Assembly (NCBI RefSeq): GCF_900167095.1
Contig: NZ_FUXG01000003.1
Span: 192,907 to 256,906, forward strand
Direction of reading: 5' to 3'
Length of the DNA: 64,000 nucleotides
Source: Oceanospirillum multiglobuliferum
Lineage (GTDB): Bacteria; Pseudomonadota; Gammaproteobacteria; Pseudomonadales; Halomonadaceae
The notes under the pieces were generated by a model. It was not told the DNA's origin. It did no database searches and saw only the letters and a list, made by a program, of their open reading frames with translations. This document shows, piece after piece, positions 27,787 to 37,423 of the stretch. How positions within the stretch are numbered: the stretch's first letter is position 1; the number at the start of each line of letters is the position of its first letter. The translations under genes were made by a program, and so were the position numbers.

Positions 27787-28139
27787 CTACAAAGAGGTGG
27801 TGATGTAACGCTTGGGAAGAATTATGGTTAATGGAGCCTGAATGTTATGGTGAATTGAATCTATGGGCGTGTTATTGCCGAGTACCAGTCGACAATAGCG
27901 GCAAAGTTTTGCCGATACACATTCCATGGGTTCACCTGAAATAACATGAGCTAACAGATAATAATACCTAGAAAGCAGTAAGAGTGGTGACCAGACCGCT
28001 ATTACTTTTCTGAGCTATTGTTTTCTGTAGTAGTGCTATGCCATCCAGTCTCCAAAAACCATGTGATTCCTGACCATTGCGCTTTAGATCAAGCTTGACC
28101 GTTTTGATCTATAGGCAAACAACAATCAGAGGTGACCCG
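27787..28139 (+). other. long leader region before the flagellin gene
   Basis: This 353-bp stretch has no convincing gene. It contains the near-palindrome GGCAAAGTTTTGCC (27900-27915) directly joined to GCCGATAC, which resembles a sigma-28 -10 element, but the matching -35 is not at the right distance. GAGGTGA lies just before the flagellin ATG. Confidence 0.4.
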
Positions 28140-29309
28140 ATGGCGCTATTTCTTAATACGAATATGGCAGCGTCCACTGGTCGGTATAACTTACAGCAAA
28201 TTTCAGACCAAATTAATTTATCTGTCCAAAAATTATCAACGGGCAGTAGAGTTAATGCGTCAAGGGATGATGCTGCAGGGTTGCGGCTTGCCGATCAAAT
28301 GACGACCCAACTAACAGGCTTAACGCAATCTAACCGTAATGCCAACTATGGCTTGGCATTAGCGCAGATTGCAGAAGGTTCGTTAACAGAAGTTTCAACA
28401 AACTTGCAGCGTGGCTACCAGCTTGCTGTAACCAGTGGTAACCGTACTTTATCGAGCGAAGGGCGAATAGCGCTTGGCGAAGAGTTTAAAGTTTTAATGG
28501 AAACCAATAATCGTATTGCAAACAATACGAAATATGGCGATATACAAATTTTAAACTACGAGTCTGATAGTGCGGGCTTTAAAATCCAAACTCGTCCAGA
28601 GCCTGCTGCGGCAGAAACAGTGACCACAGGTAATGCTATTTTAGGCGCTTTGTTTGGCAAGCTTGCCAATACAGAGAGTATAACAGGGCAAACACTTTCA
28701 ACGATTAGTGCAAATCTAGGTAATACTGGAACGCTTGGTAAGCTTATTGCGGCTTATATGGTTGTGACAGGTGAGTCTGACGCGGGCGTTGGTGCTGATG
28801 CTCTGCTGACAGGAACCCGAGCGGGTGATATCAGTCTGATGCTAGATAATAGTGCTATTGAGGTTGATATTACAGAGTTGAAAAAGGTGCTTGTAAATGA
28901 AGTGACAGCTCAGGTTGGGCAGTCAGCTTTAATTACAGGTGTTGCTGCTGCCTTTACTGCATTTGCAGATACGGCCGTTGACTCTGCTACAGGCTTTTCT
29001 GATTCGCAAATCAATCAACTGCATGCCTTTACTACTGACGCTTTACTGACGGCGATGACAGGACTTTCTTCAGAAGTCACGCGGCAGAGAACCCGTCTCG
29101 GTGCTGAGCAAAATGGACTTAGTTCAACCATTAGAGCGAATAGTACGGCTATGGTGAATATTAAAGAGGCTAGAGGTCGTATTACGGATACCGACTATGC
29201 AGCTGAAACTGCAAGCTTGACTCGGAATAGGATCTTATTTGACACAGTAAGCTCTGTTCTGGCTCAAGCCAACCAGAGGCCTGGGCTTGCGATGGCTTTG
29301 CTTCGGTAA
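28140..29309 (+). CDS. flagellin
   Basis: A 389-residue filament protein. The N-terminal D0/D1 region is clear: MALFLNTNMAASTGRYNL, then LSTGSRVNASRDDAAGLRLADQM. The C-terminal D1/D0 helices contain NIKEARGRITDTDYAAETASLTR and end NQRPGLAMALLR. The central part (about 170-300) is variable and Thr/Ala/Gly-rich. The ATG at 28140 with GAGGTGA upstream is chosen over the open frame from 28077. No fliD, fliS, flaG or other flagellar gene is adjacent, so this is a solitary copy with its own terminator. Confidence 0.93.
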   Translation: MALFLNTNMAASTGRYNLQQISDQINLSVQKLSTGSRVNASRDDAAGLRLADQMTTQLTGLTQSNRNANYGLALAQIAEGSLTEVSTNLQRGYQLAVTSGNRTLSSEGRIALGEEFKVLMETNNRIANNTKYGDIQILNYESDSAGFKIQTRPEPAAAETVTTGNAILGALFGKLANTESITGQTLSTISANLGNTGTLGKLIAAYMVVTGESDAGVGADALLTGTRAGDISLMLDNSAIEVDITELKKVLVNEVTAQVGQSALITGVAAAFTAFADTAVDSATGFSDSQINQLHAFTTDALLTAMTGLSSEVTRQRTRLGAEQNGLSSTIRANSTAMVNIKEARGRITDTDYAAETASLTRNRILFDTVSSVLAQANQRPGLAMALLR

Positions 29310-29356
29310 ATTAATTTTACACTGCTAGATGCGCTTTATAATAAGGATATTAAGTG

Positions 29357-29394
29357 CTGGGGTTGATTCTATTGATGATACCCCAGTTTTTTTG
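29357..29394 (+). terminator. flagellin terminator
   Basis: CTGGGGT and ACCCCAG form a 7-bp stem with a 16-base loop, followed by seven T. It starts 48 bases after the flagellin stop codon. Confidence 0.8.
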
Positions 29395-29467
29395 TTAGAA
29401 CTAAAGTATTAGACAAAATTCACTCGCTGTGGTTAGCTTAGTTCCGGTTCCGAATAAGGAGTTCGGT

Positions 29468-30154
29468 ATGGGCAGCAAAATAACCCAACTTTATAGCATG
29501 TTCTCAGATGTTCGGTCAGGACGATCTAATACTGATTTAATGTCTGATATTGGGCTTTCCCCTACAATGCAGAAGTCCAACTTTAATCGCTTGCTCTCGT
29601 TTTTAAAATCTGCACCTTATTGGCAGTTGGTTGCAATTCTTTGGTTTTTACTGGCGCTGATATGGGCTGGTTTTACATTTTTGTTTTCTAAGCCTCAAAT
29701 ACATTCTGTTATTTCTAGCCCTCAAGCGATGCCGCAAGAGTGCCAGTACCTGAAGCATTTTTTTCTTGATGCCGAGCCTTATCAATTATTGGCTACAGGT
29801 CGTATGGCCTGTGTTAGCTCTATTCGTTATTTTGGTCATAATAAGCGTCATGGCATACGCTATGCTGCTTTCGGTACGCTAGAGCAGATTGAAGAGATGC
29901 GACTCTCCTTGAGAATGAGCCAATATGATTTGCAAGCCATCAAAGAGTTAATCCGCTTTGGTAATAGCTTGGCACTGCCTGTTATGGGCCATACATTGCC
30001 TGTCGAGGTTGGCCAAGTGTTGCAGTCCAATGAAAATTCACAATGGCAGTATGGTGTTTATCAAGTGCGAATTGAACGCCAAAATCTGAATGCACAAACA
30101 CAAGATGTGCATTTGATTATTCAGATGCCTACCTCTGAAGCCTCTCGGCTTTAA
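29468..30154 (+). CDS. uncharacterised single-pass membrane protein
   Basis: The 228-residue product has a soluble N-terminus, one membrane helix at about residues 51-73 (YWQLVAILWFLLALIWAGF) and a C-terminal domain of about 150 residues. The latter is probably periplasmic and has two cysteines (in ECQYLKHF and MACVSS). No known family is recognised. The ATG at 29468 has AAGGAG five bases before it. It lies between the flagellin and the HDOD gene, and its stop is 4 bp from that of the convergent HDOD gene. Confidence 0.65.
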   Translation: MGSKITQLYSMFSDVRSGRSNTDLMSDIGLSPTMQKSNFNRLLSFLKSAPYWQLVAILWFLLALIWAGFTFLFSKPQIHSVISSPQAMPQECQYLKHFFLDAEPYQLLATGRMACVSSIRYFGHNKRHGIRYAAFGTLEQIEEMRLSLRMSQYDLQAIKELIRFGNSLALPVMGHTLPVEVGQVLQSNENSQWQYGVYQVRIERQNLNAQTQDVHLIIQMPTSEASRL

Positions 30155-30158
30155 TAGT

Positions 30159-31880
30159 TTAGCGCTGTTGTTTATGCTCTTTTTCTTTTTTCTGCGCGAG
30201 TGTGCCAAAACCGTGATTAACGGCCTGTGATAGGCTGCGGAAAGTGCTGTAATGCGCTGATGTTATCGCTTTATCGCCACCTTTGTTATCGGCATAGAGT
30301 ATGCCTGAAGCCACGCCTCTAATACTGATTGTCGCAATGACAAATTCTTTAGGGTTCTCTAATGCCTGTTGTAGTGGCTCCGGCAAATCATTTAAATATT
30401 TTGCACATTGATGGGGTTGTACCCATAAGGCTGCTGGCTTTCCTAATAGCTTACCGAGTAAATGATCGCTTTCAGCGCTTAGTTCCATGCTGGCAAATGG
30501 ACTATTGTCTGCGAAGCCTTTTGCGTAAATACCCTTTACGGAGCCTTGTTTACGAGACTTCATAAATAAGATGCAACGTGTTAAGCCCAAATCAAAGTGC
30601 AGAACCTGACTAGCACCATCCATTAGTTGATGGATAGAAAAGACTTGCTGCTGCTTCACTGTTTGTAAATAAAACAGTTTAAACAGTGCTGTTTGTACTT
30701 CATTGACTGGCAAAACCTGTTGTTGCTTTATAGGTACTAATGCAGTGTCTTGAGTGGTTCGTGTCGGCTTGATCTCTACTTTTTTGCGTAGATCGACAGA
30801 AAGATCTTTTTTAGCCTTTACCTTAGTCGCTTCGGCTACAGGCTTTGTGGATGCTTTCTTTTGTGCGCTAAGCAATACTTTTTTAGGCAGTGAGCGTTTT
30901 GGTAGTTTGGGATGTAGTAGTTGTACCGCAGGAGACCATACGCCTTGTAGCTGATGTAACTTAGAAAAGCTCACAGCCGTTTTGTGAACCTGAACAATAA
31001 CTTCTTGTAATGGGCGGTGTAGAAATACAGATAGTATTTTAAGGGTACGTAACGTTTGTGGACTATACCAGCTAACCGCACTGTTCATCGCTAACCAGTG
31101 TGCCAACATAGATGCCAGCCAAGGGGTTTGCAGATAGAGACCCTGCGCTTTAGGTATTTCAGGTGCGACATTAGTTTTCCACGCGCATTTAGATAGCTTG
31201 CCCAGCATTTTGGCATCTGGATTTAGCAGTTTATTCAAATTCTGAGCGGTGAACTCTGTTAGTCGCCAATAAGGTAGTAATGTACGGCTCAGTTGTTGGG
31301 AGGTGCAGCCTAATATCTCTGTTTCGACATGGTTACGGTTTTCTCCAGTTTGCACTCTATGCTCAATGGCGTAGTACTCTTTGGGTGCCGAAAGCGCTAA
31401 GTACCAGTAAACCACACTTAAGCGTAATGCCATCCAATAATGCGCTTCCCCGCTGCCTTGGATTTTCATTTCGGCCCAACTCTCAGCTTGAGTGGCTGCG
31501 TGTAGACTTGTGTTTAGAGCCTGTAGAAAGGCATTGTGAGCAATTTTCTCTGGGTTGAAATGGATGTATTTTACATTTTTCAGTATTGGTTTGACCTTAT
31601 CCATGCCCAAAAGCGCCATGGCATGAGGCAGCGATAGCACGTCATTATCAGGGTTCTGATTGGCTTTATTAGCATGAGAAAGCATTTGGAAGGATAAAAC
31701 AGGGTCTTCAGCAACGATTTTTTCTAGATCAAGCAGTCCGCAATCTGGTTTTCTCATCGCTATGGCGAGTTTTTGCCCTGTTTGATGTAGAGCGGGTAAT
31801 GAGACCTGTAATAGCTGCTTACGCCAGTGAGACAACCCTTTAGATTTCTGATTGACACTTTTTGAAGACGTTGCAGGCAT
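30159..31880 (-). CDS. HDOD-domain signalling protein with GAF-like C-terminus
   Basis: A 573-residue cytosolic protein. The N-terminal HDOD domain (about residues 25-215) has the DPVLSFQMLSHANKA and LPHAMALLGMDKVK blocks typical of these HD-related output modules, which lack the HD metal residues. A basic, low-complexity linker (about 330-390) follows. The C-terminal part (about 410-570) resembles a GAF domain (GLTRCILFM, VATGISIRG-like IATISIRGVASGILYADN). Such proteins often link to motility or c-di-GMP control. The start at 31880 (MPATSSKS) is chosen because the upstream open frame codes no family residues. Confidence 0.78.
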   Translation of the reverse strand: MPATSSKSVNQKSKGLSHWRKQLLQVSLPALHQTGQKLAIAMRKPDCGLLDLEKIVAEDPVLSFQMLSHANKANQNPDNDVLSLPHAMALLGMDKVKPILKNVKYIHFNPEKIAHNAFLQALNTSLHAATQAESWAEMKIQGSGEAHYWMALRLSVVYWYLALSAPKEYYAIEHRVQTGENRNHVETEILGCTSQQLSRTLLPYWRLTEFTAQNLNKLLNPDAKMLGKLSKCAWKTNVAPEIPKAQGLYLQTPWLASMLAHWLAMNSAVSWYSPQTLRTLKILSVFLHRPLQEVIVQVHKTAVSFSKLHQLQGVWSPAVQLLHPKLPKRSLPKKVLLSAQKKASTKPVAEATKVKAKKDLSVDLRKKVEIKPTRTTQDTALVPIKQQQVLPVNEVQTALFKLFYLQTVKQQQVFSIHQLMDGASQVLHFDLGLTRCILFMKSRKQGSVKGIYAKGFADNSPFASMELSAESDHLLGKLLGKPAALWVQPHQCAKYLNDLPEPLQQALENPKEFVIATISIRGVASGILYADNKGGDKAITSAHYSTFRSLSQAVNHGFGTLAQKKEKEHKQQR

Positions 31881-32026
31881 ATTGATTCCAAATCTTGTAA
31901 AAGTCTTAAAGCAAAAGGCTACAGGAAATCTGATAACAATATTTAAACATCGCAGCCTAGTGATGATGTATGGAAATTGTAACTCAGAAGGATCAACGCT
32001 TTGAATCAAATGCGCACTTTTTTGTA

Positions 32027-32056
32027 TAAAAAAACCACAGGCTGAAACCTGTGGTT
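32027..32056 (-). terminator. putP terminator
   Basis: AACCACAGG and CCTGTGGTT form a perfect 9-bp stem with a 6-base loop. On the minus strand it runs into seven T. It lies 67 bases past the putP stop codon. Confidence 0.85.
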
Positions 32057-32123
32057 AAATTTGCATGAGAGTGTTGTGTAGTCTGGGCAATTAGCAATTG
32101 TCCAGACTGCTCAATAGAGCTGA

Positions 32124-33599
32124 CTAGCGATTTACCACTTGGTCAAACTCATTTTGAATTTCCATAGAAGGTGCTTCACCCATTAGGCTTACAACATAAA
32201 TTGAGATCCAAGCCAGAATAAAGCCCGGCACAATTTCATACAGATCAAAAATGCCACCAGACAGCTGTTTCCAAATTACAACAGTCATTGCACCTACAAT
32301 GATACCTGCTAAAGCACCGTTACGTGTCATGCGCTTCCAGAACAAAGCTAGGATAAGTGCTGGGCCGAATGCTGCACCAAAGCCTGCCCATGCATAAGAC
32401 ACTAAGCCTAGTACAGAAGAGTCTGGATCACGTGCCAATAGTAGTGCAATTGCTGCAATACCAATTACGGCGATACGGCCGACCATCACTAACTCTTTCT
32501 GAGAGGCCTCTTTGCGGAATAGAGACTTGTAGAAGTCTTCGGTTAGTGCAGAAGAAGACACCAACAACTGAGAGTCCGCTGTTGACATCACCGCCGCCAA
32601 AATTGCGGCTAGCAAAATGCCTGCAACCACTGGGTGGAATAGTGCGTTCACCAGTACCATAAATACGGTCTCACCATCCTTTAGGCCGCCATCAAGGTAA
32701 GCAATCGCACCAAAACCAACAAATACGGCGCCTAATAATGTCAAAGCCGTCCAGCTGGTTGCGATACGACGCGCTGCTGGAATGTCTTTTTCGCTACGGA
32801 TAGCAGCAAAACGAGCCAAGATATGTGGCTGACCAAAATAGCCCAAGCCCCATGCCATCAAAGAGATAATAGCGATTGCACCTAGTGGCTCGCCGTTAGT
32901 GCCTGTGAATAAGGTTAATAGTTCAGGGTTTTTCGCTTCCATTACAGCAAAAGTTTCACTAATACCGCCAACTTCACCCATCAGCACGATTGGCACTGCA
33001 ACTAATGCCGCAGCCATCATTAAGCCTTGAACTAAATCTGTCCAAGACACTGCTAAGAAGCCGCCGAAGAAGGTATAGGTGATTACTGCCAGAGTACCCA
33101 CTAGTACTGCAGTGAAGTAATCCATACCGAATACAGTTGCAAAGAGTTTACCGCCTGCGACTAAACCAGAGCTGGTATAGAACAGGAAGAACATCAGAAT
33201 AAAGAATGCAGAGATTACACGTAATACGTGAGAGTTATCACGGAAACGTTGCTCAAAGAACTCAGGCAGAGTAAGAGAGTCGCGTGCCACTTGGCTGTAA
33301 ACGCGTAAACGGCCTGCGACGATCAACCAGTTTAACCAAGTGCCTAATAAAAGGCCTCCAGCCAACCAGAAAGCTTCCATACCTGCCGCTAACGCATAGC
33401 CTGGTAAACCCAGCAACAACCAGCCGCTCATGTCAGATGCGCCAGCAGAGATTGCAGAAGGCCAAGGGCCTAAGCTTCGACCACCTAGAATGTAGTCCGA
33501 CAAATCTTGAGTTTTCTTATAGGCATAGATACCAATGCCCAGCATTAGGGCGATATAGACCACAAAGGTCCAGCCTACAATTGCATTTGCTTCGATCAT
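32124..33599 (-). CDS. putP: sodium/proline symporter PutP
   Basis: A Na+-coupled L-proline importer of the SSS family, 491 residues, with about 13 membrane helices. The first helices contain the conserved LSDYILGGRSLGPWPSAISAGASDMSGWLLLGLPG region with Na+/proline ligands. Later motifs are FGGFLAVSWTDLVQG, GQPHILARFAAI and STADSQLLVSSSALTEDFY. It has its own terminator. The AraC-type regulator immediately upstream on the same strand (196 bp gap) may control it. putA is not in the window. Confidence 0.95.
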   Translation of the reverse strand: MIEANAIVGWTFVVYIALMLGIGIYAYKKTQDLSDYILGGRSLGPWPSAISAGASDMSGWLLLGLPGYALAAGMEAFWLAGGLLLGTWLNWLIVAGRLRVYSQVARDSLTLPEFFEQRFRDNSHVLRVISAFFILMFFLFYTSSGLVAGGKLFATVFGMDYFTAVLVGTLAVITYTFFGGFLAVSWTDLVQGLMMAAALVAVPIVLMGEVGGISETFAVMEAKNPELLTLFTGTNGEPLGAIAIISLMAWGLGYFGQPHILARFAAIRSEKDIPAARRIATSWTALTLLGAVFVGFGAIAYLDGGLKDGETVFMVLVNALFHPVVAGILLAAILAAVMSTADSQLLVSSSALTEDFYKSLFRKEASQKELVMVGRIAVIGIAAIALLLARDPDSSVLGLVSYAWAGFGAAFGPALILALFWKRMTRNGALAGIIVGAMTVVIWKQLSGGIFDLYEIVPGFILAWISIYVVSLMGEAPSMEIQNEFDQVVNR

Positions 33600-33795
33600 A
33601 GCATTTACCTTTCAGAGCTGAGGCGTATTTGTTTTTATTGATGGTGAGGATTTCACCAAAATGTAACGACTTTCAGAATCGCTATAGAAATGTGCTGACA
33701 CTGTAATGAAGAAGGTCGAATAGCTTCTTGCAAAAAACTGGGTATTTTTTGTAAAAAACTATGGCGTTGGATAATTGATGGGTGGTGTTGAAAAA

Positions 33796-34563
33796 CTAGT
33801 GCTGGCGGCGAACCTGCCCAGGTGTTGATTGAAAGTATTTTTTAAAGGCGTTGGTAAGCGCACTTTGGCTGGTAAATCCTACTTGCTCTGCAATGTCAGT
33901 GGTCGGCAAAGTTGAATACTGCAATAGACGATAAGCTTCTTTCAATCGTGCTTGGATCAGATACTGATGCGGTGTAGTGCCAACAATATTGCGAAAGACA
34001 ATATGGAAATGGCTTTCGCTCATACAGGCCACTTGAGACAACTGTGCAACTGAGATTTTATCAGCCATATTTTTAGCGATGAACTGGTCTATACGATCCA
34101 TGTTCAGCGTTACCCTGTCAGGCTGTTTGATCGGTACGGTTTGATCAAAAAGGCGTTCATGCAGGCGGTGTAAAAAAGCAAAGGCTAAGAAGTCAGCAGT
34201 ATTAGGATCGTCACCGTATAACTCGACCTCTTTCAGTAAGAATGACAAAAATAGTTTTAAGTTATTATCGATGTTGAAGTAACCCGGCTGATCGAAAACT
34301 CGATTCAAGTCCATCATGCTACTTTGAAGGAGAGGGTGCTGAGTGGATAGATCAATAATCAGATGATTATTGGTACCTATACCTTCATAAAAGTGCGTCT
34401 GTTCTGTAGGTACTAAGCAGCCTTTGACAGGGTTAACCTGTCCACAAGCCCCTTCAATCTCAAACTCAGCGCTGCCCGTTAGCCCCACAACCAACTGATG
34501 GAAGCTATGGTCGTGGTTTAAACAGCTGTTGGGTAAGTTGTAAACACGAATGTTTGTATGCAT
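33796..34563 (-). CDS. AraC-family transcriptional regulator
   Basis: A 255-residue regulator. The N-terminal cupin-like ligand domain contains LNHDHSFHQLVVGLTG. The C-terminal domain (about 150-250) has two helix-turn-helix motifs, ending in the signature DIAEQVGFTSQSALTNAFKKYFQSTPGQVRR. It is upstream of putP on the same strand, like PruR-type regulators of proline catabolism in pseudomonads, so control of putP is likely but not shown. The start is uncertain: ATG 34563 is used, and a TTG at 34575 is in frame. Confidence 0.88.
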   Translation of the reverse strand: MHTNIRVYNLPNSCLNHDHSFHQLVVGLTGSAEFEIEGACGQVNPVKGCLVPTEQTHFYEGIGTNNHLIIDLSTQHPLLQSSMMDLNRVFDQPGYFNIDNNLKLFLSFLLKEVELYGDDPNTADFLAFAFLHRLHERLFDQTVPIKQPDRVTLNMDRIDQFIAKNMADKISVAQLSQVACMSESHFHIVFRNIVGTTPHQYLIQARLKEAYRLLQYSTLPTTDIAEQVGFTSQSALTNAFKKYFQSTPGQVRRQH

Positions 34564-34696
34564 GACAAGGCTCAAACACTGTACTCTGTTGGCTGTGAAT
34601 GATTGTTGTTAACGGGCGGCCATTGTACGACTTTGGTTAAAGGGGTAAAGCGGTTTTTATCTGATGGGCTTACACCTTGCCAATCTGGTATAGCCT

Positions 34697-35059
34697 TTAT
34701 TCTGGGTTGAACTGAGTAACATCTTGAAGTTCAAGAAGAATATCTTCTAACTTTCGCAAGCCTAAAGCGGAAAACATTTTATCCGCATGACCGAGACTGG
34801 CTTCTCTGCCCAGATAGAAGAGCCTTTCTATTTCTATACAACGTATTCTAATACTTTCCAATGCTGGGTCGTGTCTGATTGGTATGTGTATTACGGCACT
34901 CCATTGTTCGTACTCAGCTTGTCCTGTTAGGGTCTGTTCAATGAGCTGAATAAAGTCGCTACGCTCATTATGGAACTTGGGCGGGTGGCTAAAGCTGGTT
35001 AGAAAAAGGCTGATAACGATTAAAGTAAATGCTAGTAGTGTTGTGACTAAAAATAGCAT
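34697..35059 (-). CDS. uncharacterised membrane-anchored protein
   Basis: A 120-residue product with one N-terminal helix (MLFLVTTLLAFTLIVISLFL) and a soluble tail rich in charged residues. The ATG at 35059 has a strong AAGGAG site. I recognise no family. It lies alone in a gap between the AraC regulator and the divergent prkA operon. Confidence 0.6.
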   Translation of the reverse strand: MLFLVTTLLAFTLIVISLFLTSFSHPPKFHNERSDFIQLIEQTLTGQAEYEQWSAVIHIPIRHDPALESIRIRCIEIERLFYLGREASLGHADKMFSALGLRKLEDILLELQDVTQFNPE

Positions 35060-35204
35060 TATTGATCTCCTTAAAAGCATGCAGATATTTTTTTGGAATT
35101 TTATTTCATCAATATTTGTCGTGTATTTCTCGTGTTTTCTCTGACGTTGCCCTCATTTTATGAAAGATTCTTCTTTTATCTATCTAATGTTGAGCAAAGC
35201 TTAA

Positions 35205-35235
35205 TTGACAGTTCAGAACTTCGTCTATGCTGTAA
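35205..35235 (+). promoter_or_regulatory. sigma-S-like promoter of the prkA operon
   Basis: TCTATGCTGTAA (35224-35235) closely matches the extended RpoS -10 consensus KCTAYRCT(T)AA. TTGACA lies at 35205-35210, 15 bases before the -10 hexamer. It sits about 75 bases upstream of the prkA start. The E. coli homologues yeaGH are known RpoS targets, which fits. Confidence 0.6.
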
Positions 35236-35310
35236 GTGTGACCTGAGTGATTCAGTATCGCTGTTCACCTAAGCGACTCCGTTGTCACGGCTGTATGAAA
35301 GGAGGCCGTC

Positions 35311-37233
35311 ATGAGCATTTTTAACCATGTACAAAATCGTTTTGATCGAGTTCAGCAGGAAGAGTATAGCCTGCAAGAATATTTAGAAATTTGTAAAAGT
35401 GATCCTCTGGCCTATGCCTCTGCAGCAGAACGTATGTTGATGGCAATTGGTGAGCCAGAAGTGATTGATACCGCGAAGGATACCCGGCTCAGTCGGATCT
35501 TTTCGAATAAGGTGATTCGCCGTTATCCGGCCTTTTCAGATTTCTTTGGTATGGAGGAGGCTGTTGAACAGATTGTCTCCTACTTCAGACACTCTGCCCA
35601 AGGTTTAGAAGAGCGTAAACAGATTCTCTATCTGTTAGGGCCTGTTGGGGGCGGTAAGTCATCTTTGGCTGAAAAACTGAAAGCCTTGATGGAAAAAGTC
35701 CCCTTCTATGCCATTAAAGGCTCACCAGTGTTTGAATCGCCTCTAGGGCTTTTTGATAGCACTGAGGACGGTGAAATTCTGGAACAAGAGTTCGGCATCC
35801 CGCAACGCTATTTGCGCTCAATCATGTCGCCTTGGGCCGCGAAACGTTTGAAAGAATTTGGTGGGGATATCTCCAAATTCCGAGTCGTTAAACTCTACCC
35901 TTCAAGACTCAATCAGATTGCGGTGGCTAAAACAGAACCGGGGGATGAAAACAACCAAGATATTAGTGCGTTAGTGGGTAAAGTTGACATCAGAATGTTG
36001 GAGGACTTTGCACAAAATGACCCTGACGCCTATAGCTTCTCCGGTGGTCTGTGCCGTGCGAACCAAGGTTTACTTGAGTTTGTGGAGATGTTTAAAGCGC
36101 CGATTAAAGTGCTACACCCACTCTTAACCGCCACTCAAGAGGGTAACTACAACAGTACAGAAGGGATGTCTGCGATTCCTTACGAAGGCATTATCTTGGC
36201 GCACTCGAATGAGTCTGAGTGGAAAGCGTTCAAAAACAACAAAAATAATGAAGCATTTCTCGATCGGGTTTACATCGTGAAAGTGCCTTATTGTTTGAGA
36301 GTGTCTGAAGAGATCAAAATCTACGAAAAACTGTTGGAAAACAGTTCTTTGCACTCTGCGCACTGTGCGCCAGACACTTTGAAAATGTTGGCTCAATTCA
36401 CCACGCTGTCGCGTTTAAAAGAGCCTGAGAACTCTAGTATTTACTCCAAAATGCGTGTCTATGATGGTGAAAATCTAAAAGACACTGACCCTAAAGCCAA
36501 GTCACTGCAAGAGTACCGCGACAGTGCAGGCGTTGACGAAGGTATGGAAGGGCTCTCAACCCGTTTTGCGTTCAAGATTTTGTCTAAAGTCTTTAACTTT
36601 GATGCAACAGAAGTGGCCGCGAACCCCGTGCACTTGCTGTACGTATTGGAGCAACAGATTGAGCGAGAACAGTTTGCGCCCGAACTGCAAGAACGTTACC
36701 TACGTTTTATTAAAGAATGGCTGGCGCCTCGCTATGTCGACTTTATCGGCAAAGAGATTCAAACCGCTTATCTGGAATCTTACAGCGAATATGGACAGAA
36801 CATTTTCGACCGCTATGTGATCTACGCTGATTTCTGGATTCAGGATCAAGAGTTCCGTGATCCTGAAACGGGTGAGCTGTTTGATCGTCAAGCGCTGAAC
36901 GAAGAGCTGGAAAAAATTGAGAAGCCAGCCGGTATCAGTAATCCAAAAGATTTCCGCAATGAGGTGGTTAACTTTGTGTTGCGGGCACAAGCACAAAACG
37001 GTGGGCAAAACCCTTCATGGTTCAGTTATGAAAAACTGAAAACGGTGATTGAGCACAAAATGTTTGCTAATACAGAAGAGTTATTGCCTGTGATCTCCTT
37101 TAATGCAAAAGCGTCTTCATCTGAGCAAAGTAAGCATGATGACTTTGTCGATAGAATGAAACAGCGTGGTTATACCGAGAAGCAAGTGCGGTTGTTGTCC
37201 GAGTGGTATCTACGGGTACGTAAATCTCAGTAA
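35311..37233 (+). CDS. prkA: PrkA family serine protein kinase / AAA+ protein (YeaG)
   Basis: A 640-residue cytosolic AAA+ protein. The Walker A is GPVGGGKS at residues 110-117. The AAA PrkA core (about 60-400) is followed by the PrkA C-terminal domain, with the SSEQSKHDDFVDRMKQRGYTEKQVRLLSEWY tail. Homologues act in stationary-phase and nitrogen-starvation responses; both kinase and protease activity have been proposed. GGAGG precedes the ATG. It is first in the conserved prkA-yeaH-spoVR operon. Confidence 0.95.
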   Translation: MSIFNHVQNRFDRVQQEEYSLQEYLEICKSDPLAYASAAERMLMAIGEPEVIDTAKDTRLSRIFSNKVIRRYPAFSDFFGMEEAVEQIVSYFRHSAQGLEERKQILYLLGPVGGGKSSLAEKLKALMEKVPFYAIKGSPVFESPLGLFDSTEDGEILEQEFGIPQRYLRSIMSPWAAKRLKEFGGDISKFRVVKLYPSRLNQIAVAKTEPGDENNQDISALVGKVDIRMLEDFAQNDPDAYSFSGGLCRANQGLLEFVEMFKAPIKVLHPLLTATQEGNYNSTEGMSAIPYEGIILAHSNESEWKAFKNNKNNEAFLDRVYIVKVPYCLRVSEEIKIYEKLLENSSLHSAHCAPDTLKMLAQFTTLSRLKEPENSSIYSKMRVYDGENLKDTDPKAKSLQEYRDSAGVDEGMEGLSTRFAFKILSKVFNFDATEVAANPVHLLYVLEQQIEREQFAPELQERYLRFIKEWLAPRYVDFIGKEIQTAYLESYSEYGQNIFDRYVIYADFWIQDQEFRDPETGELFDRQALNEELEKIEKPAGISNPKDFRNEVVNFVLRAQAQNGGQNPSWFSYEKLKTVIEHKMFANTEELLPVISFNAKASSSEQSKHDDFVDRMKQRGYTEKQVRLLSEWYLRVRKSQ

Positions 37234-37423
37234 GGGCGAAGGAGAGGTGGCCACAAGCTCTGTTTATTGATGAGCCGCTTAGGCCAGAGGGCGCAACGAC
37301 AGCGTTGTTGCTCTCCCGCTTGAGTGAGTAGCGCTGCCTTCACACCCTCTTGTTTCGATGCTTAATCTGGTTTGCTGTTGAATCAACAGGGTGTGTGTTT
37401 GCCGATGCATAAGGAGAAACCGC

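Noticed and set aside
27900..27918. Sigma-28 promoter for the flagellin gene
   Set aside because: GCCGATAC resembles the -10 element, but the required TAAA-type -35 is not at the right spacing.
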